A DNA stretch of 64,000 bases. Source: Hyaloscypha bicolor E (Eukaryota > Ascomycota > Leotiomycetes > Helotiales > Hyaloscyphaceae). How positions within the stretch are numbered: the stretch's first letter is position 1; the number at the start of each line of letters is the position of its first letter. The stretch covers positions 186,001-250,000 of the forward strand of contig NW_020194559.1 of NCBI RefSeq assembly GCF_002865645.1. Direction: 5' to 3'. Below are positions 32,784 through 44,259 of this stretch, piece by piece. Under the pieces are notes generated by a model that saw only the letters and a program-made list of their open reading frames with translations, searched no databases and had not been told where the DNA came from. The position numbers and the translations under genes are program-made.

Positions 32784-34804
32784 GTTGTGTGTTTGACGAT
32801 TGTACAAGTTGTACAGTATATTTAGATGTTTATATATTATCATATCACACTCCTCTCCTCAAATCGAGGACCTGCTGAGCCGGGGGGGCCGGCGGCAAGC
32901 GCTTTCTGGTGGCAAGTTGCCTGTGTATCTGTGGAGTCTTTCATGGCAATGACAAAAGTTCAAGGTGCTCTTGCTGTTCGTTCAGGGTTCATATTTCACG
33001 CGTATGTTGTGTCTTCGTACATTTCAATGAGGGAATTGCGGTAGCGGAGTCAAGATTCTATTGAAAAGGCAGCCAGAGAAGTATCATGCCTAACGCTCCC
33101 GGAATCGATCTTGGAATACCAGACCTCGAGACAATTGCTTGAGCGGCTTTCTTGAAAGGTATAGGAGCGACGACGTTTGAACATCGACACAGTAGAACAT
33201 CTACTGCTCGTCTCACTGACGTCGTCAGTGTAGATACCGTCTTGCTCATGGTTCCAAACCTCCTCTATTTGGTATCAGGAAGGATAGGCCCATTACCAAT
33301 ATGCGTGAGACTCTGGGTGTCAGTAACCAAAGACAGCACCGCAGTAGGCTGAGAACCCGTAGAATACGGCCCCAAATCAAAAGCCCAAAGGCTTGTATCA
33401 TCCGACTGGAATCCCGGAATCGAACTCGCAACCACTCTGTTCACCTCACACTTCCGTCACAGCTCTACACGTGCTATTCCCGAGCACAATGCTGCCGTTA
33501 TATTTCGCCAGCGGATCATCGCTGATACATACATCCCAGAAATCCTCACATACCTCCACGGTTATGATATCAGACCAGAATCAGCTGGCGACGTAATCAC
33601 TGTATGGGTAGGTGTGGACGGAGTAGTAGGCGAAATTGTTTGCCAAAGCTGGGCTCCGAGGGGAATCCAGAGGCCATTGCAGGAGAAATTAAGGAAGTCG
33701 GCGCATTGGGGGCAGAAGACCGATTATGGAGCCCAGTCGGAGCTGTAGCAGCCTTCCTCTGCAAATACATTGGTTGGGTTTGTTTAATTGGGAGGTCAGC
33801 ATATTTACCAGGAGATAGCATCCGCGTGCAGGAGCTGTATACCAGTTGCCCCCAATGCCCGGTAGAGTAGGAGGAGGGCGAGATGCATCAAGGCTGGCTG
33901 ATTCTTAGCATGCTGACGGCTGAGGCGACAAATGTCCAGAGGGCGAGCATAGTGCACACCTTCTCCTCCCAATTCAGAGTCATTTTCTCAGAACCATATT
34001 CAACATCCATTCCAATAGGAAGTCCTCAGGATCTCGAAGCCGAGGGTCATGGGATTCTGTTTGGAATTTAGTGCGGCGAAGCTTTCATTGGCAAAAAAAC
34101 AGTGGAGCTTTGTGAGTTCACAACGACGATCACCTACCTTTCGAGTCAGCATCAATTAATGCGTGGAACTCTTCATGCTGACGCTGTTCTTTGCAGCTTT
34201 GGTTTGCTGCTAGGAGAGGTGGAAATCTTGTCGTCCTCTGAGAGCTGAAAACCGTGAAGCTTCCTTGCGAAGTGAGGTTTGTTCGGACTCGCAAACGGAC
34301 TCGCTAGAGCGGAGGAATCGCATCCCGACTCTCTGACCCTGCAGTTCCTTCTGCGTCTTCAATTCCCCCGATATCGAGAATTTGAGACACGAGCTCGTCC
34401 AGAAAGAGCTCCATTGACCAGGACATAGAGAGTTCTATGGACTCGGATGAATCAATCAGCTTCAAATTCCGAACTGATTGCTGTACAAACACGTTGGCCC
34501 GACTGTGGCACAATGCACACAAGCTGGAGGCTGAAGCAGCCGCCCCATCAATGGACAATGTACGGCGTGGCTCTCATCCAAGAGCTAGTGGGGCAGTTGA
34601 CCCGGCCCCAATAGGGCATGCTATAATGGCTGCCTTGATATGATGCGGCCTGGGCATCCGTTCAATTCTCGTGTTAAGAAATCTCTCTCGTAATCCCGCT
34701 TCTTCATGGCTATCTATTCTTTTTAGCAACCTGTAACCTTTGATCCTTTCCATTCTTCACGAAGTTTTCGATCCCAAGTTGTCTGCTAGAATCCTATAGC
34801 CACC
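32784..34804. other. Gene-poor spacer with a decayed minus-strand gene
   Basis: Only the remnant at 33560-33990 has coding character. A Ser-rich minus-strand frame (34558-34304) begins with TTG and has no ATG. It is listed among rejected items. Confidence 0.4.
33560..33990 (-). pseudogene. Decayed cysteine-rich, possibly secreted protein gene
   Basis: Minus-strand reading shows a hydrophobic start (MLALWTFVASAVSMLRIS) ending in a stop. An intron with GTAAAT..TTGCAG ends follows (about 33785-33830 region). Then come GCYSSDWAP, a stop, and FCPQCADFLNFSCNGLW in the same frame, with a Thr/Pro-rich tail. At least two stops interrupt it. It was probably a small secreted protein; the family is unknown. 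Confidence 0.3.
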
Positions 34805-36985
34805 ATGGAATCGTCAGAGAAGCCAATTGCGCCGACTGATGTGGCAGATGCTCGTGGTAACGAGATCACATCGAAAGAGGAGCCAGAAACTGCAGAACAG
34901 AGCATTGAGGAGAATGCATCGGGTCCTGAGTTCAGCCCGAATTGGAGATTCTGCTTGGCGTTTTGCTCTCTTGCTGTGGTTACACTGGCGGTATGCATAT
35001 TCTCCGAAAGTCTTCCGGCTTGTGAGACACTCGGGTCGACATTCCTCATCAGGACTTCTCGAGACCTTTGATATCCCTTTCCTATCAAACAATACTAATT
35101 TCATTAATCCAGGCAGCTCTAGACGCGACCTCATTATCGGTCGCCCTCCCCATCATCGCTCAAAAGCTCAAAGGGACAGCCATTGAGGCATTCTGGTCTG
35201 GCACATCATTCCTCTTGACTTCGACCGTCTTTCAGGTAAATAAAAAAAAAGTTTAGTTTTATAATATTAATTCTAAATCAAAACCTTAGCCCAGCTATGC
35301 CTCGTTCTCCCATATCTTCGGCCGGAAGCCCTTGGTTTTCGTGGCCTTGACTTTCTTCACTGTCGGTGCGATCATTGCGGCAGTTTCTAATAGCTTTACC
35401 GTCATGCTTGTTGGACGAAGCCTGCAGGGTATTGGGGCAGGAGGCATGATTTCGTTGACGGAAGTTATTATCACTGATATGGTGCCATTGAGAGAGCGAG
35501 GGAAGTGGTTTGGGTGAGAGCTTACTCTTTTTCTTTTTACTTGCATGGTTGCTAAACAACTATATAGTTTTGTGAGCGGAATGTACGCAATAGGCTCAGT
35601 CTCGGGGCCTATTGTTGGAGGTGCATTTGCTCAAGATGGTAGGCTACTTCGAAGGTTCATCGTAGGTTGTTTGCTGATCGACTACTTCGTAGCTTCGTGG
35701 CGTTGGATCTTCTGGATAAACCTCCCAATCATTGGCATTGGATATGTCATGGTCGCATTCTTCCTCAAGCTCCAACACACCAAATCCGCCCCTTTCCTAC
35801 AGCAGCTGAAGCGTGTTGATTGGTTTGGATCAGTCCTATTCATTGCATCCACTACTAGTGTCTTGATCCCAGTCTCATGGGTAAGAAGCACTCCTCTTTA
35901 GCAAGAGCAATACTAATGTGGACAGGGCGGTGTGATATATCCATGGAACCACTGGAAAACGCTTGTCGGTAGGTGTTGGGGGAGAAACCCTTTCCTATTT
36001 GCGACTGTTTCATGAGATTTTCCTAATACAATGTCCTCTCCCGAAACAATCCCAATTGAGCAATTGCTGACTCCCCCGTTACCTAGCACTAATACTGGGC
36101 ATTGTTGGCCTTGCGGCTTTCGCCCCTTACGAAATGTACGTCGCCAAGGAGCCCATGGTCCGATTTAGCATCTTCAACAACTTGTCATCCAAACTCGTCT
36201 ATTTTCAAACATTCATCCATGGACTGCTTCTCTGGAGTCTCCTCTACTACTTGCCGATCTACTACGAAGCTGTCAAGGACTACTCTCCAATCATAACCGG
36301 CATCGCGGTGTTCCCCGAAACGTTCACCGTCGCTCCAGCTTCCATCGTCGTAGGAATCACCACAAGCATTACGGGGAAATACAAATGGGCGCTCTGGGTT
36401 GGCTGGATTCTCACGGTGCTGGGAATGGGACTCCTCTATCTGCAAGACGTAAATACATCCACCGTTGCCTGGGTCTTCCTGAACCTGGTACCCGGACTCG
36501 GAACCGGAATTCTCTTCGCCGGCATGGGTATCGCCATCCCATCCTCAGCGGCAGCAATCGACAGCGCCTACGCCGTCGCCTTCTTCTCTTTCTTCCGGGC
36601 CTTTGGCCAAGGAGTCGGCGTCGCTATCGGTGGCACGATCTTCCAAAACATGGTCCAGAAAAAACTCCAAGCGTATCCCCTCCTTGCTCCTTTCGCTGCC
36701 GAGTACAGCAAGGATGCTGCGGGCTTGGTACAGGTTATCAAGGCGATGCAGCCAGGATTGGCGAAGACGCAGCTCATTCAAGCATATGCGGATAGTATTA
36801 AAGTGATTTGGGTTACGATGTGTGGGCTCGCTTCTGTGGCGATGTTGACGTGCTTCTTTGTTAAGGAGTACTCGATGGATATTCAGCTGGAGACGGAGCA
36901 GGGGTTTAAGCATCATGGAGAAACTGTGGATGTTGAGTCAAGCGACGTGGAAAAGAACTTGGGGAAGTCTGAAGGTCGCATTTAA
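34805..36985 (+). CDS. MFS exporter, DHA2 (14-TMS) family
   Basis: This is a proton-coupled drug or toxin exporter type of the plasma membrane. Seven exons join in frame to 577 residues: 34805-34990, 35113-35235, 35290-35513, 35568-35638, 35693-35880, 35926-35968 and 36087-36985. The acidic cytosolic N-terminus precedes TM1. Typical DHA2 motifs follow: LDATSLSVALPIIA in TM1 (motif D1-like), HIFGRKP (motif A), GRSLQGIGAGG (motif B), GPIVGGAFAQ (motif C) and SWRWIFWIN. Introns are 45-122 bp. The substrate cannot be told from sequence, and no biosynthetic cluster genes neighbour it, so a secondary-metabolite role is not supported here. Confidence 0.92.
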
Positions 36986-39900
36986 AGATCTGGTTTCGTC
37001 TTAGACGTGAAGGTTACGAATTTTCGTTCTTGACTGATACCCCGCTCTTTATTTAGACTCAGTTTTTCATTATATGATTTCTGCTTTTTAAGATAATAAT
37101 TTTGTTGCCCAGATAGTTCTTGGATATCGAAAAATGTCATGTAGGCTATGTGATTTCGTACTGTACTTCCGTACAACGTTCAAATTCTTTGGCTACGCTC
37201 AATTTTCTGAGAAGGCTCGCAACAAGAGCCCTAAAGCTCGTCTCAACTAGACCTCAATCACTAGCTTCATACGAATAAGAATTACAAGATACATTAACTC
37301 ATATGTTACACCGAACCCTCCATGATCTATGCCAAGTAACGCCATTTTTAAGATACCAATTAGACAATTTGTATTTTAAAATTGTCTCTTGACTGGGCAA
37401 GTCAAGCAAGAAGGTCGAGTCTACACCTTTCAGCCCAAATTGCCGCACCATCGTGAATTTGAGGATGGCCGCATATGGCCAGGAAGGCCTGATGAAGAGT
37501 CATGTTCAACGTCTTTCTCTCCGCAGGCCCCTGGATTGTGCCAGTTTGGAATCCTTTGGACTCCTCTCTTAGCTGAGGTCTCGTAGGCTTGGGGTCATTT
37601 GGATACTGTAATTGTGTCAACTTGACTGCAAATGGAATCGTGCTTTGCTTAAATCTGAAAGGCTGTCGTCACCTTCGTCTATATGAATTGGGCAGCAGGT
37701 GGCCCTGCTAGAACGTTCACGAGCGTTGGTGCATCCCGCATTGTGTTGGAATGCGGCTTGTGGCTGTCTTCTGGAGCCTCCGTTCACCCTCTGCAGCGAA
37801 TATACTGCCATAGTGCCTCAAGAAACGTAGTTATAAGCTTAGAGTGCCCTCGATGTTAGCAGGCCTTTTCTGCAGCGCATCAGCTCAATTTCCAGTTGCT
37901 CCCCCTAAGTGTTTACCTCCGTTCGCAGGGAAGACGCTGCCCAATTGATCCACTGGCTGCGCTAGACACCATTCGTTCTGCAAATTGTTAGCATTTGTTG
38001 AACTTGAGGAGATCTTTAAGTTTGTTTTGTTCACCAAGCTTGCTTTCAAGTCAAGAGCATGTGCAGAGTTTGACAAGAGAGGTTGTCTTTCAAGCAGAAG
38101 CTGACTTTTAGAAAAACAAACTCGCACTGTTTGGTGGTTTCAAGGGCGCCCTCCAAACCACACTCATTGACCGAGCCCAGCTAGGGAAATGGGAGCCTAT
38201 GCGAAGCATTTCAGACCAGACCGCTGTATTATCATATAGGACAAGCAGTCGTCCATGATAGGTTCTGAATGGAGCCCTTTCTGTCAAGTTGAAGGTTGCA
38301 GGGCCGCGTGATTATGACAAGAAACGAATTTATGCATATGCAACCAGCAGCCATAGGCTTCTCCAGCAACACACTCCTTGCACTGAGCTCCATAGAAAGT
38401 TGGGGAACCCATCGGAAGACCCAGCCCTCCGGATCAAGCAAGGGTTTCCGGGGGAAGCCACCAACTCAACGGCGAGGCTCTTCGGGAGAGGGGTGACCTG
38501 GGACAGGCTTGCAATAACCGCTCAGTCACGTCTGCCGTGCTGAAAAGGCAGATAAGCGGATCTCCGATACGCTGTGCCTTACGCCCAGCTCTGGTGAAGG
38601 GACCGGCATCAATCCGTTTCCCGGCCAACAACTCGCCAGGGAGGGAGATCGTCAGGTCCGAGCCGCCGCGTAACAGGGGGCAGCAGTTCGCGAGATCTCA
38701 TTCCTTTTCTCTCTTTCATTCCAACTTCTCTTGAACCAAAGCCCCCGCTGTAATCGAAATGTGAAACTGCTGTTGAAGATCAGCACCTTTACTGAGCTAT
38801 CCGCGCTGAATACTCACTCTCACTCATGCGCCCCTCCATCAAAACTCAATTATCATTCTCTACACGAAAAATCCCCCCAAATTTGAGGGGTTGAAAAGGG
38901 CGGTCTTGCCGTCGTATAATGAATGGTACGGTAGTCCACAGTTCGCTCTTGCAATTTGATGGAGATAAATTTCAGACTTCTCTTTATTCATTAAACTGAT
39001 CCCTGCGAATCCATCCAGTGACTTGGATGACGCATAAACCTTTCCTATCCCTTCCTTCAATTCCGGAACTGTTACTCGCACTGGAAAGATCTCCACATAA
39101 TCAATTTCTACGCTCCAGGACAAAATAAATATTCAACTTTGAGGACAAAATGAATGTTTGCTAGTTCTTAGAGAATGTCTTTAAGCCCCCTTTCCAGCTC
39201 TCTATAAAGCGATAGTCTAATTTTGAGAGCTACCCGAAAGGGGCGTTCAGAGCGCTCTCGGCACGAAGACTCCGGTGGAAATAAGAAAACATGTGGAAGC
39301 GCACTCAATTCGTTGATTCTGGGGAAAGCCATCTCCCTTCCCACGCCATCACCCACAATATGCAGTTGTTTTCAAAATTGGTAATCCGGGCAAGAATGAC
39401 TGTGATGAGAGCGGCACCCCACAGGGGCCCTGGCCGATGTGACGGCGAGTTCGCCAATCATCTCTGCAGTGAGAGAAACGCCAGTCAGGCTTCCGCATAT
39501 CTGGGCACCAGTCTGCAGGTTGTCGGCTATGGCCTTCGAGTGAACAGAGCAGCTGGAGAAGTTGGAATTTCAACGACGCCAGTTTGCTTGCCGCGATACC
39601 GCGGGATACATATTCCTACCGTGAGCACACATCAGCAGGTAGACATGGAAGAGAGATTATCCCTGAGCCTGGAAAAAGGATCAAGCGAAGGCTGAGCAAT
39701 AATCTTACCACCCCAGACTCTCGACCGCGGGCCAGACATTTCCCATAAATACGGAGTAAAGCATCGGACGCTCGGTCGATTTCTGGCAGCTATTCCATGC
39801 GTATCCCCGAGAGTTTGGAAGCAACCGTGCCATGCAGTATGCGTAACACCCGTATCCCGCTGTAATCCATGCACGCGCTTGATATTAAATTCGTGACGAA

Positions 39901-42679
39901 TCCGAAATCACCTTGCTGCTCCAATGATGTTTCATGGGCAACCCATGCTCAGGTTGATGGAAGGGCCGAATTTGTGCACATTACCGAATGGAATAGCAGC
40001 GGAAGGGAGCACATTATTCACCGCGAAGTTTGAGGGTGCTGACCGCATAGACGTTGTCTGAAAGGGAGCCTCGACTGACTCATGTAGCTCACGCCATGGC
40101 CAAGCAATACAACTCTCGTTTTGGTATTTCGCCATGGATCGAAGGATGCTGATGGAAAGGGACTCTCTGGTGGCAGGTCGTCGGTTGGGTTGAGGAAAGA
40201 AGAAATTGATGCTTGAGTGCCCGACGATGCCGTCGTATACGTAGGTGTCTCCTGTTGGCCGATCTCTACGGTGGAAGCACCTATCATATCCCAGCCGTCC
40301 TTGTAACACAGAGGCTCGTTTGGCTTCAGGGGCTGTCCAGCCTCAAGTCAGCAATTCGCAGTGGTCAGCTCTAGAGGAGTCAAAAAGGGAGAGGGGAAGA
40401 ATAATGTTTCGTTCACAAGAACAGCTGAAGGAGATGTGCTGCATCGACCACAAGTTGGAGCATCTTTTACGAGGCTCAAGGGTGTTTAGGTACGTATTTT
40501 GCTTTGGTAGAAAGGCTGCAAAGCTTCATGTCTTCCGCGAGAATGGCCCAAAAGTTTCAGTGGAGCTGCTAAAAACAGTTCGGAACACCTCCAGTTCAAC
40601 AGATGGCAGCAAATTCGACACTGGGCTCAGCCTCAACGAGTTCCTGCTTCTTTCAACAGTATAACTACCTCGATGTTAGCTTTCAACCATTTAGATGCCG
40701 CGCACGTCGGTGCTGCTCACCAACTTTGACGATCGGCACACTTCGTGTCTCTACCAGTGGTCCTCGTCCTCACCTACCTTCAACGGATCGCGATCTTACC
40801 CACCTCTGTGTAAGTCGACTCTTCTCGTGATCTTATAAGATCGCCATCAGTCTTTCAGAGGGTCGTGATAGGAAATCCTGGTCTACTTGCTGATCGCACC
40901 AAAGGTCCCTTCCTTCTGTTGAGATCGTTTGTGTCTCCGCGAGGACTGACCCGACCTCAATCATCCAGGAGATAGAGGCACCAAATCCCACTTCTTCGAA
41001 TTCATATTATGTCGATAGTCCCTGCCTTAATCCACGAATCAAACCTCATTGGCATCAGAAGAACAGCCCCCTCTGCGAAGCAACGTGATCCCACTGCCGA
41101 ACTCCTCTTCCAGCTCTGCGAAAAAATACACATGGATGACTGCCCACTGCAACAAGTATAAGGCGAGCGTATCTTGTGTCGCAGGGAGGTTGCCGGGGCA
41201 ATCTTCTCATCCCTTTGTTATCGAAGCGCTCTGGAAAGCCCATACACTTAGGCTGAAACACAACGCACGGCTTTGGAAAGGTATAGTCATGCGGAAAGTT
41301 CGGTTATGTCCAGTAGCGCATGGACTCATGTCATCCACTCCTCATCGCAGATGCATTGTTGCAGTGCTTTTGTTGGATTCGAATTTAGGGCTGATCCGAA
41401 GGAGCACTTCGTCGCCACGTAATGGAGGGTTCGGGCTCATCTTTTGGTTTAGAGGCAAGCATCAAGTCAAGCCATGGCTTCTATCATCGGATATAGCACA
41501 ACTAGTATTATTAATGTTGTTGCGATGAAGAATGTTGGCCAGCAGTCCTCCTCGCACTTCGATTTAGCACTATTTCTACATACTTCCCGCAAGCAAAGTC
41601 AAATTTGGCCTGATTGTTAGTAAATTGTGGCTCTAAAAAACTAGTATTTTTACAATCGTTGGGGTTGTATCTATCTTTAAACAGCTACGATTGTGTTCAA
41701 TGTTTATCTCATTTGATAATCCGCTCTAGAGAGGGATCCAAAACTTACCTAAAAGGTAATTCTATTTATCGGTCGAAGCCCTAAACAGAAAATCCAAAAA
41801 ATTATGAAATAGCAATCAAGCTCTTGTGCAGTTTCATACCCCACTGAAGTTTGACTTTTCTTATTATTGAGCAAGTGAAGCAACCTCTCCCCTGAATCGC
41901 TTACCCTTAGCGAGCCCCTGAAGGAGCGGCTAAGCGATCTGAAAACTTGCATTATACTATCTTCATTAGCTTGTTAGGACTCAGCTACATGTATGAGCTT
42001 AAGTAAAAAATATTTAATTTCGACCTTCAGTCTCACTGGCGTTAATTCCTCTCCTGTTATGCCAAGATTTAAATGGGATACAAATATCTTGGGCGCCAAT
42101 GAGCCAAACAAGTCAGAGACAGTCGCTGGGAGTGTTGACGTCTACTCATTCTGAATTACCAGTACACCCTTTCCACGGTCATTCTGCGTATTAGTCATAG
42201 AGTAAAAACCAATCAAGTTATCGGTCATACATGAACCTGTTCAACTCACGTGACGAGGCGCATGCACGCGGGTCTGTGCCTTGTGAAAATATTGACGCCT
42301 TCCCAACATCGCAACACGCATCAAATGGAGCTATTGGAGATCCAGACTGCCCCATCCAACTGCGTCGAAAACCTCTCCCAGCTACGAGTACGAATTATTC
42401 ATCTACGCAACACGCGGGCCTTTTAGGCGATATTTGAAATGGATTCAATAAAGGCGGTGAATAGCCTTGCATCTCGAAACATCAATCCTACGAACACGGC
42501 AAAACATAACTTTTAGATAACATCAAACTGTCGAACATGGACACGCTCCATCTGATCCCCACCAGAAGCTCTGCCTTACCGCCCAGCGCTCGAACCCCAA
42601 ACAGCGACAAACCCTCATCCGTCATCATCTTTCAACGAGAAGCCCACTTCAACCTCTGCCTTCGATCGGTCCTTGACCT
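36986..42679. other. 5.7 kb gene desert of normal base composition
   Basis: No frame here has a domain, a plausible intron structure or strong codon bias. Small frames at 38289-38543, 39291-39695, 40245-40664 and 41049-41528 overlap antisense frames and are not supported. Unlike 14.9-17.6 kb, the stretch is not AT-rich, so it is not a RIP isochore. Confidence 0.45.
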
Positions 42680-44259
42680 TCAGTGCATTCCACTCACTGG
42701 CGTATTCTGTGAAATATTGCCTAAAAACATTATCAATACTGCACCATATCTGTACATGATCAGCATGGATCGCCCGACAAGATTTGGGGTATTCACGTCG
42801 CTGTACCCACGAAGACTTCATATACTTTGCCCTCCGTTACAACACACATGATCAAGGCGAATAGGAAGATAAAGGTTGCAGTTGTGATCGCCATCATCAG
42901 ATGAGACATTGGAAGAAGGAACAAAAGAAAGACAGGACACATTAAAATCAACAGGATGCTAGAGACGAGCAAGAATCGACCGACGCCCCTCTCAGCGGCA
43001 GGAGAGAAGAACGTGAATCGTGAGTCCTTGGTTGGCTTTTTCATCTCCTCACTTGCCTTGACAATTCGCTTCACGCCATCAGCATTGTTAGATGTCCACA
43101 ATCCTCTTGTAGTATCGTTGCAAGGGGATTACGTACCCTGATGGGAGACCAATGGTGTGAGTCTATGTGGTCGCGAATGAGTTCCTCACAATAGCTTGGG
43201 GGGTTCCCCGAGGTAGCCACAAAGTCTGAATCGTGGAATATGTAGTCATAATAACCCGTAGTAAGTGGCTTGTTAGTCCAATGCCAGTTGAAGTACGACC
43301 GGTGCGTGCGAGCCGGTGGCTTGCCAAGTTGTTGCAAGAAGACTTGGTTCCGAAGTATCTCAACTACACTGTATTCAGTCTTTTTATGCCAGCCACTTAG
43401 ACTTCCTTGATAAATGCTCACCATACTCCTTGAGCTTAGCCATCAGTTTATCTATCAAGTCTGCCTGGGCAGCGTCCCAGCCTTTTTCATGCTTGGTCGA
43501 CCTTAGACGGTATGTCATATCGGGATTTGCGGCGTCCTCCCTGTCTAGTTTGTATAGTTCCTTTTCCAGCTCTGTTATTTGTACTTCGAGGTGCAGAAGG
43601 CCGCGGCTGTGGCAGTATTTAAAGCTGCGATGCATGGAGAGAGAATCGTCACAGCTGATGAGAGCCGCTAGCTGTGGGAAACCTTTTGGATATTCGTCCA
43701 CTGTGCAAGCATTCATTAGCCTCCATCTTATTTAAATTGGAACGTTAGATGGACAACTCACACTCCTCTTGTATGAACTTGTCATAGCCTCGCTCATGGT
43801 TGAGTTGTTCCCGCTCTTCAGTACTCTTTCGAGTGGGTAGTCTTTCTCCAAGCCGATCAGAAAGCCGCTGCCAAGCTGATTTGATGAAAGAATCTTGTAT
43901 CGAGAAGTACCTGTATTAGCTGACTTGAATTTAGGACTCTCTTGCTCACCACCCATACCTGGAGACTCCAAGTTGCCCTCGCTGGTACCTGGCGTCATGG
44001 TACCACTCGTGGTACTCGTCGTGGGACTTGCTGCGGGACTGTCACCCTGGTCGTCGACTCTTCCGGGTGTTTGCTCGGGCGCACGTCGCTTTCGGACTCC
44101 AGCGCTTTGCATTTCTCCAAGATTCATCTCTGCTTCTGCTCGTTCTTCGTCAGCAACTCGACATCTCTTCAAGACAACCGGGCAAAGCCCCTGGAGCTTG
44201 CGGGCACCCTTTGTCACTGCCATCAGGGCCCAGGTGGCGGCTTCGAGGAGAGAGGCCAT
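42680..44259 (-). CDS. DUF6594 family membrane protein
   Basis: Five exons (44259-43764, 43700-43422, 43363-43137, 43068-42797 and 42749-42680) join in frame to 447 residues. The N-terminal third is Ser/Pro/Thr-rich and probably disordered. The DUF6594 core follows: EYPKGFPQLAALI, FKYCHSRGLLHLE, ITELEKELYKLDREDA and the LQQLGKP region. The C-terminus has three hydrophobic segments (FLLVSSILLILMCPVFLLF; MMAITTATFIFLFALIM; TYGAVLIMFLGN). This is the standard layout of the fungal family, whose function is unknown. Skipping the second intron would add GEHLSRKSKW and a stop; the family consensus supports splicing. The first donor (GTGTGA) is chosen for frame and is the least certain junction. Confidence 0.85.

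Noticed and set aside
33380..33480. tRNA-like B box (GTTCGATTCC on the minus strand)
   Set aside because: The T stem does not pair and no A box or acceptor stem is found at the right distance.
34304..34558. Minus-strand 84-codon Ser-rich frame with CALCH
   Set aside because: Starts at TTG with no ATG or convincing splice site; no recognised domain.
41049..41528. 159-codon plus-strand frame
   Set aside because: Opens at TTG, has no domain and overlaps an antisense open frame.
43384..43421. Read-through GEHLSRKSKWLA at the end of the second DUF6594 exon as genuine protein
   Set aside because: It ends in a stop, whereas splicing continues into the conserved family segment with correct phase.
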